Origin: Bacteriovoracaceae bacterium UBA7695 | GTDB lineage: Bacteria; Bdellovibrionota; Bacteriovoracia; Bacteriovoracales; Bacteriovoracaceae | Length of the DNA stretch: 7,389 bases | Direction: 5' to 3' | Assembly (NCBI GenBank): GCA_002482685.1 | Contig: DLGL01000035.1 | Coordinates: forward strand, 5,868 to 13,256 | Shown here: in pieces, positions 1 to 6,839 of the stretch | Numbering within the stretch: the stretch's first letter is position 1 | Layout of the letters: the number at the start of each line of letters is the position of its first letter | Notes under the pieces: generated by a model | Database searches by the model: none | What the model saw: the letters and a program-made list of their open reading frames with translations, nothing else | What the model was told of the DNA's origin: nothing | Made by a program: the position numbers and the translations under genes

Positions 1-970
1 TATTAAGAGTAAAAAAGAGCGCAAGTGATGGATATATGGCGAGCCACCATCCCACAGTAAAGTGCTTTTGCGCCTGATTTAAAAGCTCGCCCCAGCTTGG
101 TGTAGGTGGTGTGAGGCCAAATCCCAGGTAATCCAAGCTAGCCAAAGCAGTTATGTTTCCGGCGATAACAAAGGGTGAAAAGGTAATGATCGGTGAGAGG
201 GAATTCGGGAGAAGATGCTTGAAAAAAATTCTTCCATGCCCAGCACCAAGTGCTCGCGCAGCCTCAATAAATTCTTTTTTTCTATTTTTTAAATACTCGC
301 CGCGGATATAGTAGCTGATACTAATCCAACCGAAAATACTTGAGAGGAAAACCAGTAAAACTAAAGTGGGTTTAAAAATCGAAATAATGATGATGAGAAG
401 AAAGAACTGAGGCACCGTGGAGAGCACTTCAACCACCCGTTGACCCCAGAAATCCACACGACCTCCGAAGTAACCCATGATTCCACCAAGAAGTGTCCCG
501 ACAATGAAAGTAATGATCCAGACTAAAAAGGCAAAACTTATGGAATACCTCAAACCATAAAGAAGTCTCGTAAAAATGTCCCGCCCTCTATCATCTGTTC
601 CCATCCAATTTTCTGCAGTCGGTTCTGAAGGGTATGCATCGACTTCATTGTTAGACTCGTAAGGATTCCACTTAACTACCGGCCAGATGATAAAGTCTCC
701 ACGATCTTTATCGATGGAAAGGTTACGATAATCTGTAATCAGGGACTTTTCATCCCCAAAGACACTAGGGTGGTAATCTGAAAAAACCGGGTAATAGACC
801 TGATTATTAAATTTTAAAATTAGCGGCTTACTGTTCGCCCAAAATTCAGCGGTAAAACTCAGAAAACAAGAAAAGCCTATAAGCCAGCAAGAAAGAACTG
901 CCAGTTTACGGGATTTAAATCGTTTCCATTTTTTTAACGTGTCATCATTTCTGATGAATTTCTCTATCAT
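1..970 (-). CDS. yejE: YejE-type peptide ABC transporter permease (3' end cut by window edge)
   Basis: This is the second inner-membrane permease of a Yej-type oligopeptide importer. The reading frame was translated from 970 to the window edge: 323 codons without a stop. Enterobacterial YejE is about 340 residues, so only some 20 are missing. Visible features are a basic N-terminus followed by a first membrane segment (about residues 24-44), then a long periplasmic stretch typical of YejE with ANSKPL near 45-50. NWMGTDDRGRDIF follows at 121-133, the family signature before the core membrane domain. The EAA loop that docks on the ATPase is at about 233-256 (EFIEAARALGAG...HLLPN), then LDYLGFGL at 279-286. 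The ATG overlaps the yejB stop as ATGA (967-970). AAGGA lies 10 nt upstream. The identity rests on remembered resemblance to E. coli YejE across the whole length. The ATPase gene is expected beyond the left edge. Confidence 0.93.
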   Translation of the reverse strand, partial: MIEKFIRNDDTLKKWKRFKSRKLAVLSCWLIGFSCFLSFTAEFWANSKPLILKFNNQVYYPVFSDYHPSVFGDEKSLITDYRNLSIDKDRGDFIIWPVVKWNPYESNNEVDAYPSEPTAENWMGTDDRGRDIFTRLLYGLRYSISFAFLVWIITFIVGTLLGGIMGYFGGRVDFWGQRVVEVLSTVPQFFLLIIIISIFKPTLVLLVFLSSIFGWISISYYIRGEYLKNRKKEFIEAARALGAGHGRIFFKHLLPNSLSPIITFSPFVIAGNITALASLDYLGFGLTPPTPSWGELLNQAQKHFTVGWWLAIYPSLALFFTLN

Positions 971-2004
971 GTGAAATCAATCCTTGGGTCAACTAGTACA
1001 TAGGCAAAGTCGGAAATTATATTTCCAAGTAAAAACAAGGCACTCTGAATAAAAACCAATCCCATGATCACATTGTAATCGCGGGAAAGAATACTTTTAT
1101 AACTTAGTAGTCCAATACCATCTAATTGAAAAATTGTTTCCAGAAGTAGAGACCCTGCGAAGAAAACGGATAAAAAACCACCCAGGCCGGTCACAATCGG
1201 AATGAGAGCATTTCTAAGAGCATGCCTCATATAAATTACTTTCTCACTTACACCCTTGGCGCGGGCCGTTCTGATGTAATCTTTTTTAATTTCTTCAATG
1301 AGAGAGTTTTTCATCAGTATAGTCAGACTGGTGAAAGATCCAATGGTGTAGCAAACCAAAGGCAAAGTAAAATGATGAACCCGATCCATAAATTGCTGCC
1401 AGCCATTTAATTCATCGTACATTTCAGACTGAATTCCTCCAATCGGAAAAATTTCCCAAAAACTGCCTCCTGAAAAAACAACGATTAATAGGATTGCGAG
1501 CATAAATGAGGGTATAGAGTAAAAAACGAAAAGAATAAAGCTCGAGGACATATCAAAAAAGCTACCATGCTTTATGGCCTTAACAATACCCAGAGGAATA
1601 GAGATGATATAACTGAGCAGGAGTGAAATGATTCCAAATTGAAGTGAGACTGGAAATTTACTCACAATAACATCAAGGACAGGTTCTTCGTAAGTGAAGC
1701 TCTCTCCAAAATTCAATGTGGAAATATTTTTAAGCCATAGGAAGTAACGAATGTGCACAGGCTTATCAAATCCATACTGCTTTTTGAGCGCTTCCATAAT
1801 TTCGTTGGAAACTCCCTGAGTGGATCCACGATTACTGGACTGGGCTACTGATCCCCCACCATCTCCGCCTCCAAAACGCATTTGCTGAATTTTTTGCTCG
1901 ATAGGTCCGCCTGGTGCCATATTAATGATGGCAAAAACGACTATCGTTACACCAATGAGTGTAGGAAAGAGAATGGCCAGACGTCTTAGAAAGTATTTCA
2001 GCAT
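967..2004 (-). CDS. yejB: YejB-type peptide ABC transporter permease
   Basis: First inner-membrane permease of the Yej peptide importer, 345 residues (E. coli YejB is about 364). The N-terminal membrane segment (residues 8-30) ends in INMAPGGP, a hallmark of the DppB/OppB/YejB family. A Gly-rich linker follows at 45-52, as in YejB. KQYGFDKPVHIRYF (75-88) and NFGESF (98-103) are family motifs. The EAA loop is at about 242-261 (DYIRTARAKGVSEK), and the protein ends with DPRIDF (339-344), matching the YejB C-terminus. The start follows the stop of the binding-protein gene by a single base (TAATATG) and has no clear Shine-Dalgarno sequence, so translation probably depends on ribosomes terminating on the upstream gene. 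It overlaps yejE by 4 nt. In E. coli the Yej system takes up peptides and microcin C; the substrate here is unknown. Confidence 0.95.
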   Translation of the reverse strand: MLKYFLRRLAILFPTLIGVTIVVFAIINMAPGGPIEQKIQQMRFGGGDGGGSVAQSSNRGSTQGVSNEIMEALKKQYGFDKPVHIRYFLWLKNISTLNFGESFTYEEPVLDVIVSKFPVSLQFGIISLLLSYIISIPLGIVKAIKHGSFFDMSSSFILFVFYSIPSFMLAILLIVVFSGGSFWEIFPIGGIQSEMYDELNGWQQFMDRVHHFTLPLVCYTIGSFTSLTILMKNSLIEEIKKDYIRTARAKGVSEKVIYMRHALRNALIPIVTGLGGFLSVFFAGSLLLETIFQLDGIGLLSYKSILSRDYNVIMGLVFIQSALFLLGNIISDFAYVLVDPRIDFT

Positions 2005-2005
2005 A

Positions 2006-3619
2006 TTATTTTATGGCCCAATATTGCTGACCAATTCCATATTTAAACGAATCTTTTGGCCGCTTCACCCGCTTGGTGGTGGCATAAAGGGAGAATTTGG
2101 CGTTCGTAAAAAAAATGTAAGGATAGTCGGCCGAAATCAGTGAATGAACCTTTTGCAAAAGTGGTATTCTTTTTTCTTTCTCGTAAATCTTTCTCGACTC
2201 ATCAATTAAACGGTCGACCTCTTTATTGGCATAGCCAATAAAATTAGAGCCCGTGCCAGCGAAAGAAGATGAGTGCCAGACTTGTTTTGGATCCCAGTCA
2301 ACGCCAGCTGGCCCCCAGGCTAATCGGACAGCATCAAAATTTCTTTCTTCGAGAAGTTTAATGAATGAGTTCCATTCAATATTTTTTAGATTGACCTCGA
2401 CCCCAGCTTTACTTGCATCTTCTTTGAATACAGTTAGGTATTTCATCATCTCTTGAGTTGGTTCGAGAATTGTAAATGAGAGGTTCGTTTTTTTACCTTT
2501 TATGACTTTGTCCAATATTCCATCTTTATTGGAATCTTTCCAACCAGCAGCATTAAGAATTTTCAAAGCTTCCAGAGGAGCATAAGGAGTGGGTTTAACA
2601 TTAGGATTAGCATAATCCGATTGAATATAGATAGGTCCTGTCGCCTGATTAGTAAGATTATATTCAAATTTTTCAACGATCATGGGAAGGTTAAATAACA
2701 TGCTAAGAGCTTTTCTCACCTGAACATCACCCAAAATGGGATGTTTGAAATTGAAGGCAATAAAGTTATAACCCTTAGGTGCCTTATTCTCAGTCTGAAC
2801 TTTATCTATTTTATTTTCCCATATTTCACCGACAGTTTTCTTAACAAATCCATCAGGTCTTAATCCCAGGAAATCGATATCCCCTTTTTTCAATAATTCC
2901 AGGGAGACATTTTCTTCACCTGAAAACCGCAGAACTAACTTTTTAACAGGCCAGGTATCTTTTTCTGTATCAGCAGTATTTCCCCACCATTCAGGGTTTT
3001 TCACGAGGATAATCTTTTGACCTTTATCATACTTGGTGAACATGTAGGCGCCTGTGCCCGTTAGCTTCTTACCAAATTCTTTTTTATTCTCAGGCTTACC
3101 ATAGAAATGCTTTGGTAAAACCTGAATGCCAGCACATACATCAAAATTTTGAAAGTAATCATCTTTCACAATAAAACGAACATTGTATTTATCAATAACT
3201 TGAACTTCCTTAACAGCTTCGTAATATGAGCGCAGCTGAATGGCCTTAAAATCATCGGTAAAAATAACATCATAAGAAAATTTCACATCTTCCGCTGTAA
3301 ACTCAGTTCCATCGTGCCACTTTACTCCTTCACGAAGTTTAAAATCAAAAGTTCGTTTATCTTTTGAAATTTTCCATTCAGTTGCCAGAGCAGGCTTCCA
3401 TTCATAGGTATCTAAATCGTGTTCAAGAAGGCCTTCAAAAATGTACCCATGAAGCGCCTGAGAATATCCATCCGAAGACGAGAGCGGACTTAGAGTACTT
3501 GGCTCTCCACCAATGTTATAATAAAGTGTATTAGAAGATTTTTTGTTATTTCCCTGACAACTCAAAATAGCTGAGAGTATTACAACGAGAAAAACAAGCT
3601 TCCTGCCTGTAGAAAACAT
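2006..3619 (-). CDS. Peptide-binding lipoprotein, extracellular solute-binding family 5 (YejA role)
   Basis: Substrate-binding component of the adjacent YejBE importer. The start at 3619 gives 537 residues. An in-frame ATG at 3634 would add five residues, but its own codons form the AAGGAG ribosome site of the 3619 start, so 3619 is preferred. A hydrophobic signal segment ends in AILSC, a type II lipobox, with the lipidated Cys at residue 21. The mature N-terminus is QGNNKKSS. Family 5 motifs follow: an N-terminal IGGEPSTLSP stretch and then WKISKDKRTFDFKLREGVKW with HDGTEFTAEDVKFS, the most conserved region of the family. The later DSNKDGILDK is also common there. E. coli YejA is longer (about 600 residues) and is not a lipoprotein, so the symbol is withheld although position and order (A-B-E) fit. 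TAA at 2006-2008 lies one base before yejB. Confidence 0.93.
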   Translation of the reverse strand: MFSTGRKLVFLVVILSAILSCQGNNKKSSNTLYYNIGGEPSTLSPLSSSDGYSQALHGYIFEGLLEHDLDTYEWKPALATEWKISKDKRTFDFKLREGVKWHDGTEFTAEDVKFSYDVIFTDDFKAIQLRSYYEAVKEVQVIDKYNVRFIVKDDYFQNFDVCAGIQVLPKHFYGKPENKKEFGKKLTGTGAYMFTKYDKGQKIILVKNPEWWGNTADTEKDTWPVKKLVLRFSGEENVSLELLKKGDIDFLGLRPDGFVKKTVGEIWENKIDKVQTENKAPKGYNFIAFNFKHPILGDVQVRKALSMLFNLPMIVEKFEYNLTNQATGPIYIQSDYANPNVKPTPYAPLEALKILNAAGWKDSNKDGILDKVIKGKKTNLSFTILEPTQEMMKYLTVFKEDASKAGVEVNLKNIEWNSFIKLLEERNFDAVRLAWGPAGVDWDPKQVWHSSSFAGTGSNFIGYANKEVDRLIDESRKIYEKEKRIPLLQKVHSLISADYPYIFFTNAKFSLYATTKRVKRPKDSFKYGIGQQYWAIK

Positions 3620-3624
3620 AGAGA

Positions 3625-3630
3625 CTCCTT
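3625..3630 (-). promoter_or_regulatory. Ribosome binding site fixing the start of the binding lipoprotein
   Basis: AAGGAG lies 5 nt before the ATG at 3619. It sits inside the first codons that would follow the alternative ATG at 3634, which itself overlaps the stop codon of the preceding gene. This strongly favours the shorter protein, which also gives a signal peptide with a more usual N-terminus (MFSTGRK). Confidence 0.8.
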
Positions 3631-3633
3631 CCA

Positions 3634-4344
3634 TTATTTGCGGATGTAGAGGGCCGGATCAAGGGACCATCTATCAAGCTTAAGATTATGATCATCAACT
3701 CTGTAACTTTCCAACTTAGTATCAATCTCATTAACACGGGCTTCTGAATTTTTAAACTCAGTAAAAGATCGCGACTTATCTTCTTCTACCGAAGCCAGTT
3801 CTTTTTGCCATTCTATTTCTAACTTTTGTCTGAGAATCTCATAGCGTTTATTAACTGCTTCCACTTTTTCTACATGTCCATCAAGCTCACGTTTATGTCT
3901 TTCTTTTTTAGCAGTCATGGCCAGTCTTTTCTTTAGCAGGATCTCAACCAGTTCTTTCGCAATTTTAACATTCTGCTCGAGATCAGGACTCTCAAAATGC
4001 AAATATGTGCCTGATGTAAAATGAACTTCTTTAATACAATTATCGAATTCTGGTATTCTCAGAAGTAGGTAGTCATTAGTTCGACCTTCAACCAGAGCAA
4101 CACACCGATGATCGGGGTATGTTTCATTCCAAAATTCTATCCGGTCTTTGCGATTGAGAAACTTTATATTAGCAAAATCGGTTCTAATACGGGCCAGCTT
4201 GGCCTTAGCATTCAGTCGTGAAATGCGCCCGGAAAAGACGGTCGCGTACTCATCTTCTTTTTTTTCATTCTGCGCATGACTTTCAAAACTCGCGCTCAAA
4301 AAGTAGACTGCAAAAATGGTGAAGATTATTAAGTGCTTAGGCAT
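3634..4344 (-). CDS. Exported coiled-coil protein of unknown function, first gene of the yej operon
   Basis: A 236-residue protein I do not recognise. A Sec signal peptide is visible (MPKHLIIFTIFAVYFLSA, likely cut at SHA/Q, residues 24/25), placing it in the periplasm or beyond. Residues about 33-118 look beta-rich and contain two cysteines (81 and 103) that could pair. Residues about 122-215 are highly charged, with runs of Lys, Glu and Arg and heptad-like leucines, consistent with a long coiled coil. The protein ends with a short non-helical WSLDPALYIRK tail. It ends 14 nt before the binding-lipoprotein start, so it is probably co-transcribed and may assist peptide capture or anchor the importer; that role is inference. 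There is no Shine-Dalgarno sequence before its ATG. E. coli yej has no counterpart. Confidence is high for a real gene and none is claimed for function. Confidence 0.85.
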   Translation of the reverse strand: MPKHLIIFTIFAVYFLSASFESHAQNEKKEDEYATVFSGRISRLNAKAKLARIRTDFANIKFLNRKDRIEFWNETYPDHRCVALVEGRTNDYLLLRIPEFDNCIKEVHFTSGTYLHFESPDLEQNVKIAKELVEILLKKRLAMTAKKERHKRELDGHVEKVEAVNKRYEILRQKLEIEWQKELASVEEDKSRSFTEFKNSEARVNEIDTKLESYRVDDHNLKLDRWSLDPALYIRK

Positions 4345-4351
4345 AGATTCT

Positions 4352-4379
4352 ATTATGCCATGGAGCTCATTATTTGGAA
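4352..4379 (-). promoter_or_regulatory. Possible sigma-70-type promoter for the yej operon
   Basis: CATAAT (4357-4352) matches five of six bases of a -10 box. TTCCAA (4379-4374), 16 nt upstream, is only a weak -35 (three of six). The gap holding it (4345-4419) is 75 nt and has no other function that I can see. The predicted transcription start is about 4345, directly at the ATG of the next gene, so the mRNA could be leaderless, which agrees with the missing Shine-Dalgarno sequence. Read-through from the upstream operon is the alternative. Confidence 0.35.
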
Positions 4380-4419
4380 GAAAGGAAATAAAAATATGGG
4401 AGAGGTATTTACTCGGTGA

Positions 4420-5085
4420 TTACTTCATTAAGATGATACTTGAGCGGAACTCTTTTTCATGCAAAGGCTCTTCATACTTCAGGATGCGCATCCCGGGGAA
4501 AAGTTTGATTAGTTCTTGTTCTTTGAGAAAATGATCCGGCGAAGAATCTCCACTTTTTGCGGAATCTCGGGTGCGTTCGCGAACAGTGAAGCCTTCATAG
4601 ATCAAAACTCCACCTGGCTTTAACCAGGTTTTTATTTTTTCAACCATGCTACGGTCGACCCAGTAGAAACAAATAATTGCGTCATAGGTATTGGGAAGAA
4701 TTTTGTAGTCTTTTAAAGAGGCGACGACACCCTTAATTTTCACGCCAAATTCCTGGGCAAGAAGATAGGATTTTTTTACTGCAACGGAACTCAAGTCTAC
4801 GCCTGTTACTTTATAACCTTTCTGAGCAAGAAAAACGGCATTCCGTCCTTCCCCCATCCCCATATCCAGGACGGCTCCTTCATAAGGAATATACTGATAA
4901 TTTTCGGCCAGAAATTGAGCAGGAGATTTTCCGAAAATGAAAGTGGGTCGGGCGTAACGTTGATCCCACTGGGTTTTCGAGTCTTGTGAGACTTTAATTC
5001 CAGATAATTGCTGGAAGCGGCTTCCAGATATAGGATCCCTTCCGAAGGCCGAGAAAGATAAGAGTACGAGTAAAATTATTTTCAT
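4420..5085 (-). CDS. TehB-like class I SAM methyltransferase with an N-terminal signal peptide
   Basis: A 221-residue protein with a Rossmann-fold methyltransferase domain. After a ~38-residue extension comes WDQRYARPTFIFGKSP (40-55), the usual entry of TehB-like methyltransferases. SAM-binding motif I is VLDMGMGEGRN (72-82), the ribose-binding acidic residue is D97 in GVDLS, and the strand/loop TYDAIICFYWVD and LKPGGVLIYEGF (motifs IV-V) follow. Oddly, the protein begins MKIILLVLLSFSAFG/R, which looks like a cleavable Sec signal peptide (cut near 15/16). The start is supported by the ATGA overlap with the preceding gene and a weak AAGAG, and no other Met precedes the catalytic domain. SAM is a cytoplasmic cofactor, so the protein may be exported and inactive, act on an imported cofactor, or be tethered to the membrane. 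The substrate is unknown; a role in tellurite or small-molecule detoxification is only a family possibility. Confidence 0.88.
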   Translation of the reverse strand: MKIILLVLLSFSAFGRDPISGSRFQQLSGIKVSQDSKTQWDQRYARPTFIFGKSPAQFLAENYQYIPYEGAVLDMGMGEGRNAVFLAQKGYKVTGVDLSSVAVKKSYLLAQEFGVKIKGVVASLKDYKILPNTYDAIICFYWVDRSMVEKIKTWLKPGGVLIYEGFTVRERTRDSAKSGDSSPDHFLKEQELIKLFPGMRILKYEEPLHEKEFRSSIILMK

Positions 5086-5582
5086 GTCTCTTGAGAAGTA
5101 TCATCTTCCATCGAAGTTGAAAAGTCAGATCCAAAAGTCTCAGATTCCAAAGTATCTGGTTGGTCAATAAACAGGGGTTTGTGGGTCTCAGTTTCTTCTC
5201 CATCAATACCTAATTCTGCATCCAGATAAAGATTTAGTGTCATGAGAAGTTTTTCCATTTTTCTAATATTGCGGGAAATGAAATCTTCAACTGTATTAGG
5301 CATATCTTCAGTTTTAAAAAGATACCACTTCATTTCTTCGACGGGTGTGTAAAATTGATCAAGAGTCGTAATGAGTTCCGTACTACAACTCATAAGACTT
5401 TCCAGTGAAGTATCTTCATAACGATTATCAAAAATCATTGGAAAATGTTCACGAGTCCGCCTGAGAGCAAAGATTTCCAGATACTCTAACTTTCTTGTCT
5501 TGATGCGATTAAAAACATTATTGGCGTCGATTTTAAGCAGCATCAAAACCCGTTGAGTTTTTTCATCGTTTCGACTTTTCAT
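5082..5582 (-). CDS. Helical cytoplasmic protein with acidic C-terminal tail, unknown function
   Basis: A 166-residue protein without signal peptide or membrane segment, not recognised. Residues 1-45 are basic and helical in character (KTQRVLMLLKID, RKLEYLEIFALRR). Residues 55-122 are likely helical too. From about 122 to the end the sequence is strongly acidic and Ser/Thr-rich (GIDGEETE ... SMEDDTSQ), probably disordered. The start has a clear AGGGAG four bases upstream and overlaps the preceding stop as ATGA (5579-5582); its own stop overlaps the methyltransferase start the same way (5082-5085). This double coupling argues that it is a real gene made in fixed ratio with both neighbours. A physical partnership with the receiver-like protein encoded just before it is plausible but unproven. 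Confidence 0.85.
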   Translation of the reverse strand: MKSRNDEKTQRVLMLLKIDANNVFNRIKTRKLEYLEIFALRRTREHFPMIFDNRYEDTSLESLMSCSTELITTLDQFYTPVEEMKWYLFKTEDMPNTVEDFISRNIRKMEKLLMTLNLYLDAELGIDGEETETHKPLFIDQPDTLESETFGSDFSTSMEDDTSQET

Positions 5583-6049
5583 GCGGCTCCCTGATTTTGA
5601 ACTGATTTTTTACCGCCAGGCCAAACTGTGCGCTCATCAGTTTTGAGCTGATGATACTTACTGATTTTGAGAGACATACTTTTTGCATCGAGAGGATACC
5701 GCAGGAAATAGTAATTTTTGAGAAGAAGATACAGCCTCTGGTCATTGAGTTTTCCAAAACCAGACATGTGCATAAATGTTAGTCGTTTCGATTTAAGAAT
5801 AAATTTTAAAAATCCGCGGATTTTTTCATTATAAATTTTGAACTCACGTGTATCCGTTACTGAGCACAGGATAATAACCTGTTCCTGTTCACTTAAGGCC
5901 ACTAGTGATTGGATTTGGTCCATCTTCACCGGTACGAGCATAAAACCTAAATCTTTGAGGTGCTTGTCAAAAGCGTAATAAGCCTTGGGTAAGGCGTCTT
6001 CTAGACAAAGGAAAAAAATGAATGGTGTCGATGTTCGAGCATTTTGCAT
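5579..6049 (-). CDS. Degenerate receiver-like (pseudo-response-regulator) protein
   Basis: The start at 6049 gives 156 residues. It is preceded by CAGGTG, lies 16 nt after the protease stop and begins MQNARTSTPF. The longer in-frame ATG at 6106 would overlap the protease gene by 41 nt and is less likely. The pattern of strands and helices resembles a response-regulator receiver. Strand 1 FIFFLCLED (10-18) ends in an acidic pair, helix 1 ends in LG (34-35), and then comes FMLVPV. Strand 3 VIILCSV (58-64) follows, then a hydrophobic FMHMSG at the strand-4 position, and YFLRYPLD (114-121), resembling the receiver DYLxKPFD. The phospho-acceptor Asp expected after strand 3 is Cys/Ser here, and the conserved Lys before Pro is Tyr, so it is unlikely to be phosphorylated. 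There is no output domain, only a basic ~35-residue tail. The fold call is my reading and is not a recognised family hit. Confidence 0.8.
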   Translation of the reverse strand: MQNARTSTPFIFFLCLEDALPKAYYAFDKHLKDLGFMLVPVKMDQIQSLVALSEQEQVIILCSVTDTREFKIYNEKIRGFLKFILKSKRLTFMHMSGFGKLNDQRLYLLLKNYYFLRYPLDAKSMSLKISKYHQLKTDERTVWPGGKKSVQNQGAA

Positions 6050-6051
6050 GA

Positions 6052-6056
6052 CACCT
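6052..6056 (-). promoter_or_regulatory. Ribosome binding site favouring the short start of the receiver-like gene
   Basis: AGGTG (within CAGGTGTC) directly precedes the ATG at 6049 and matches part of the anti-Shine-Dalgarno complement. The upstream in-frame ATG at 6106 has no comparable site and lies inside the protease coding sequence. Confidence 0.5.
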
Positions 6057-6065
6057 GATCGGAAT

Positions 6066-6812
6066 TTACAGGCGTGACTTAAACCAATTGAAAATTTTCC
6101 TGACAAAACTAATCAACAATCCGCCGGCCAGTGAGATCAAAGCATTTAAACTCAGCCCAGAGGATGCGCTCACAGAAGAGATACTCCCACAGCTTACGGC
6201 CTGTGCATCTCCTTCATCAGTTTCGTAGGCCAAAGGAGACACGTACCTGGTGATCTGACGATTTTCCGTGATGTCCCATGCTTCCCGGATGCCGTTAATA
6301 TCGTCAGAATGTAAACCCAGATACCAGGTTTGAAGAGTAGGTGCCATAACTGCCTGACCCACATCAGAATGATCGAGCCCCATGGTGTGTCCCAACTCAT
6401 GGGTCAAAGTTGTTCGAAGCAGAGCATCGTCTTGGTTAAAGGCATGTCCGCCGTTGATGATAATTTCGGTTTTTGCGAAGTAAGGGCCATTGGTGTAGCG
6501 AACGGCCACAGCTAAAACTGAACTGGGATCCATCTTCGTTTCTTTTGCAAAATTGGTGGACCAGCGAATTATATTTTTAGTGCCTGAGCCAACATAATCC
6601 CAAAGTTCATGACCAGATCGAGTTTGCCACTCATCTATAGCGGCCAGTGCCAGACTTTCAATACGGGCCTTACGTGAGGCATCGTTATCAACAACCATGA
6701 TGTTGATAGGCATGGACTGCCAATAGAAACCATTTGTGAAGTCATTGGTAAGCCTATAGGCCCAAGCCGTTGAGCTAAGTAGGGAGAAAAGTATTAGAAT
6801 TTTAGACCACAT
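6066..6812 (-). CDS. Exported matrixin-like (M10-type) zinc metalloprotease with C-terminal membrane-anchor tail
   Basis: A 248-residue secreted metzincin. The signal peptide MWSKILILFSLLSSTAWA is cut after residue 18. The zinc site HELGHTMGLDH (138-148) supplies H138, H142 and H148 plus catalytic E139. The Met-turn VMAP has M156, eight residues after the third His. LHSDDINGIREAW (167-179) matches the end of matrixin catalytic domains. No cysteine-switch propeptide (PRCGxPD) is present, so latency must be controlled otherwise. After the domain comes an acidic linker, then SCGS (207-210), a Ser-rich spacer, a hydrophobic stretch (222-237) and a basic end (RKIFNWFKSRL). This Cys-Gly, membrane segment, basic tail layout resembles C-terminal sorting or anchoring signals such as MYXO-CTERM, though it is not an exact match. 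The start has AGG about 10 nt upstream. The substrate is unknown. The gene lies 27 nt after the small exported two-cysteine gene. Confidence 0.92.
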   Translation of the reverse strand: MWSKILILFSLLSSTAWAYRLTNDFTNGFYWQSMPINIMVVDNDASRKARIESLALAAIDEWQTRSGHELWDYVGSGTKNIIRWSTNFAKETKMDPSSVLAVAVRYTNGPYFAKTEIIINGGHAFNQDDALLRTTLTHELGHTMGLDHSDVGQAVMAPTLQTWYLGLHSDDINGIREAWDITENRQITRYVSPLAYETDEGDAQAVSCGSISSVSASSGLSLNALISLAGGLLISFVRKIFNWFKSRL

Positions 6813-6839
6813 AGTTTTTCATCCTGAAAGACAAGGTGT

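Noticed and set aside
1925..2143. Plus-strand open frame across the yejB start
   Set aside because: It lies antisense to two well-identified genes, has no ribosome site and no recognisable protein character; a shadow frame. The same holds for other plus-strand frames such as 1222-1410, 2253-2456, 4316-4534, 6330-6515 and 6982-7203.
2500..2540. Calcium-binding repeat in the binding protein (DSNKDGILDK)
   Set aside because: This short Asp/Asn-rich loop is common in family 5 binding proteins and by itself does not show an EF-hand or calcium dependence.
3620..3634. Longer start for the binding lipoprotein
   Set aside because: The extra codons form the AAGGAG site of the internal ATG and add an acidic residue ahead of the signal peptide.
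4345..4419. A terminator between the methyltransferase gene and the yej operon
   Set aside because: No stable stem followed by a T run could be found on the minus strand; only a pyrimidine-rich stretch without a hairpin.
6050..6106. Longer start for the receiver-like protein
   Set aside because: It would overlap the protease gene by 41 nt and lacks a ribosome site; the extra residues do not fit the fold.
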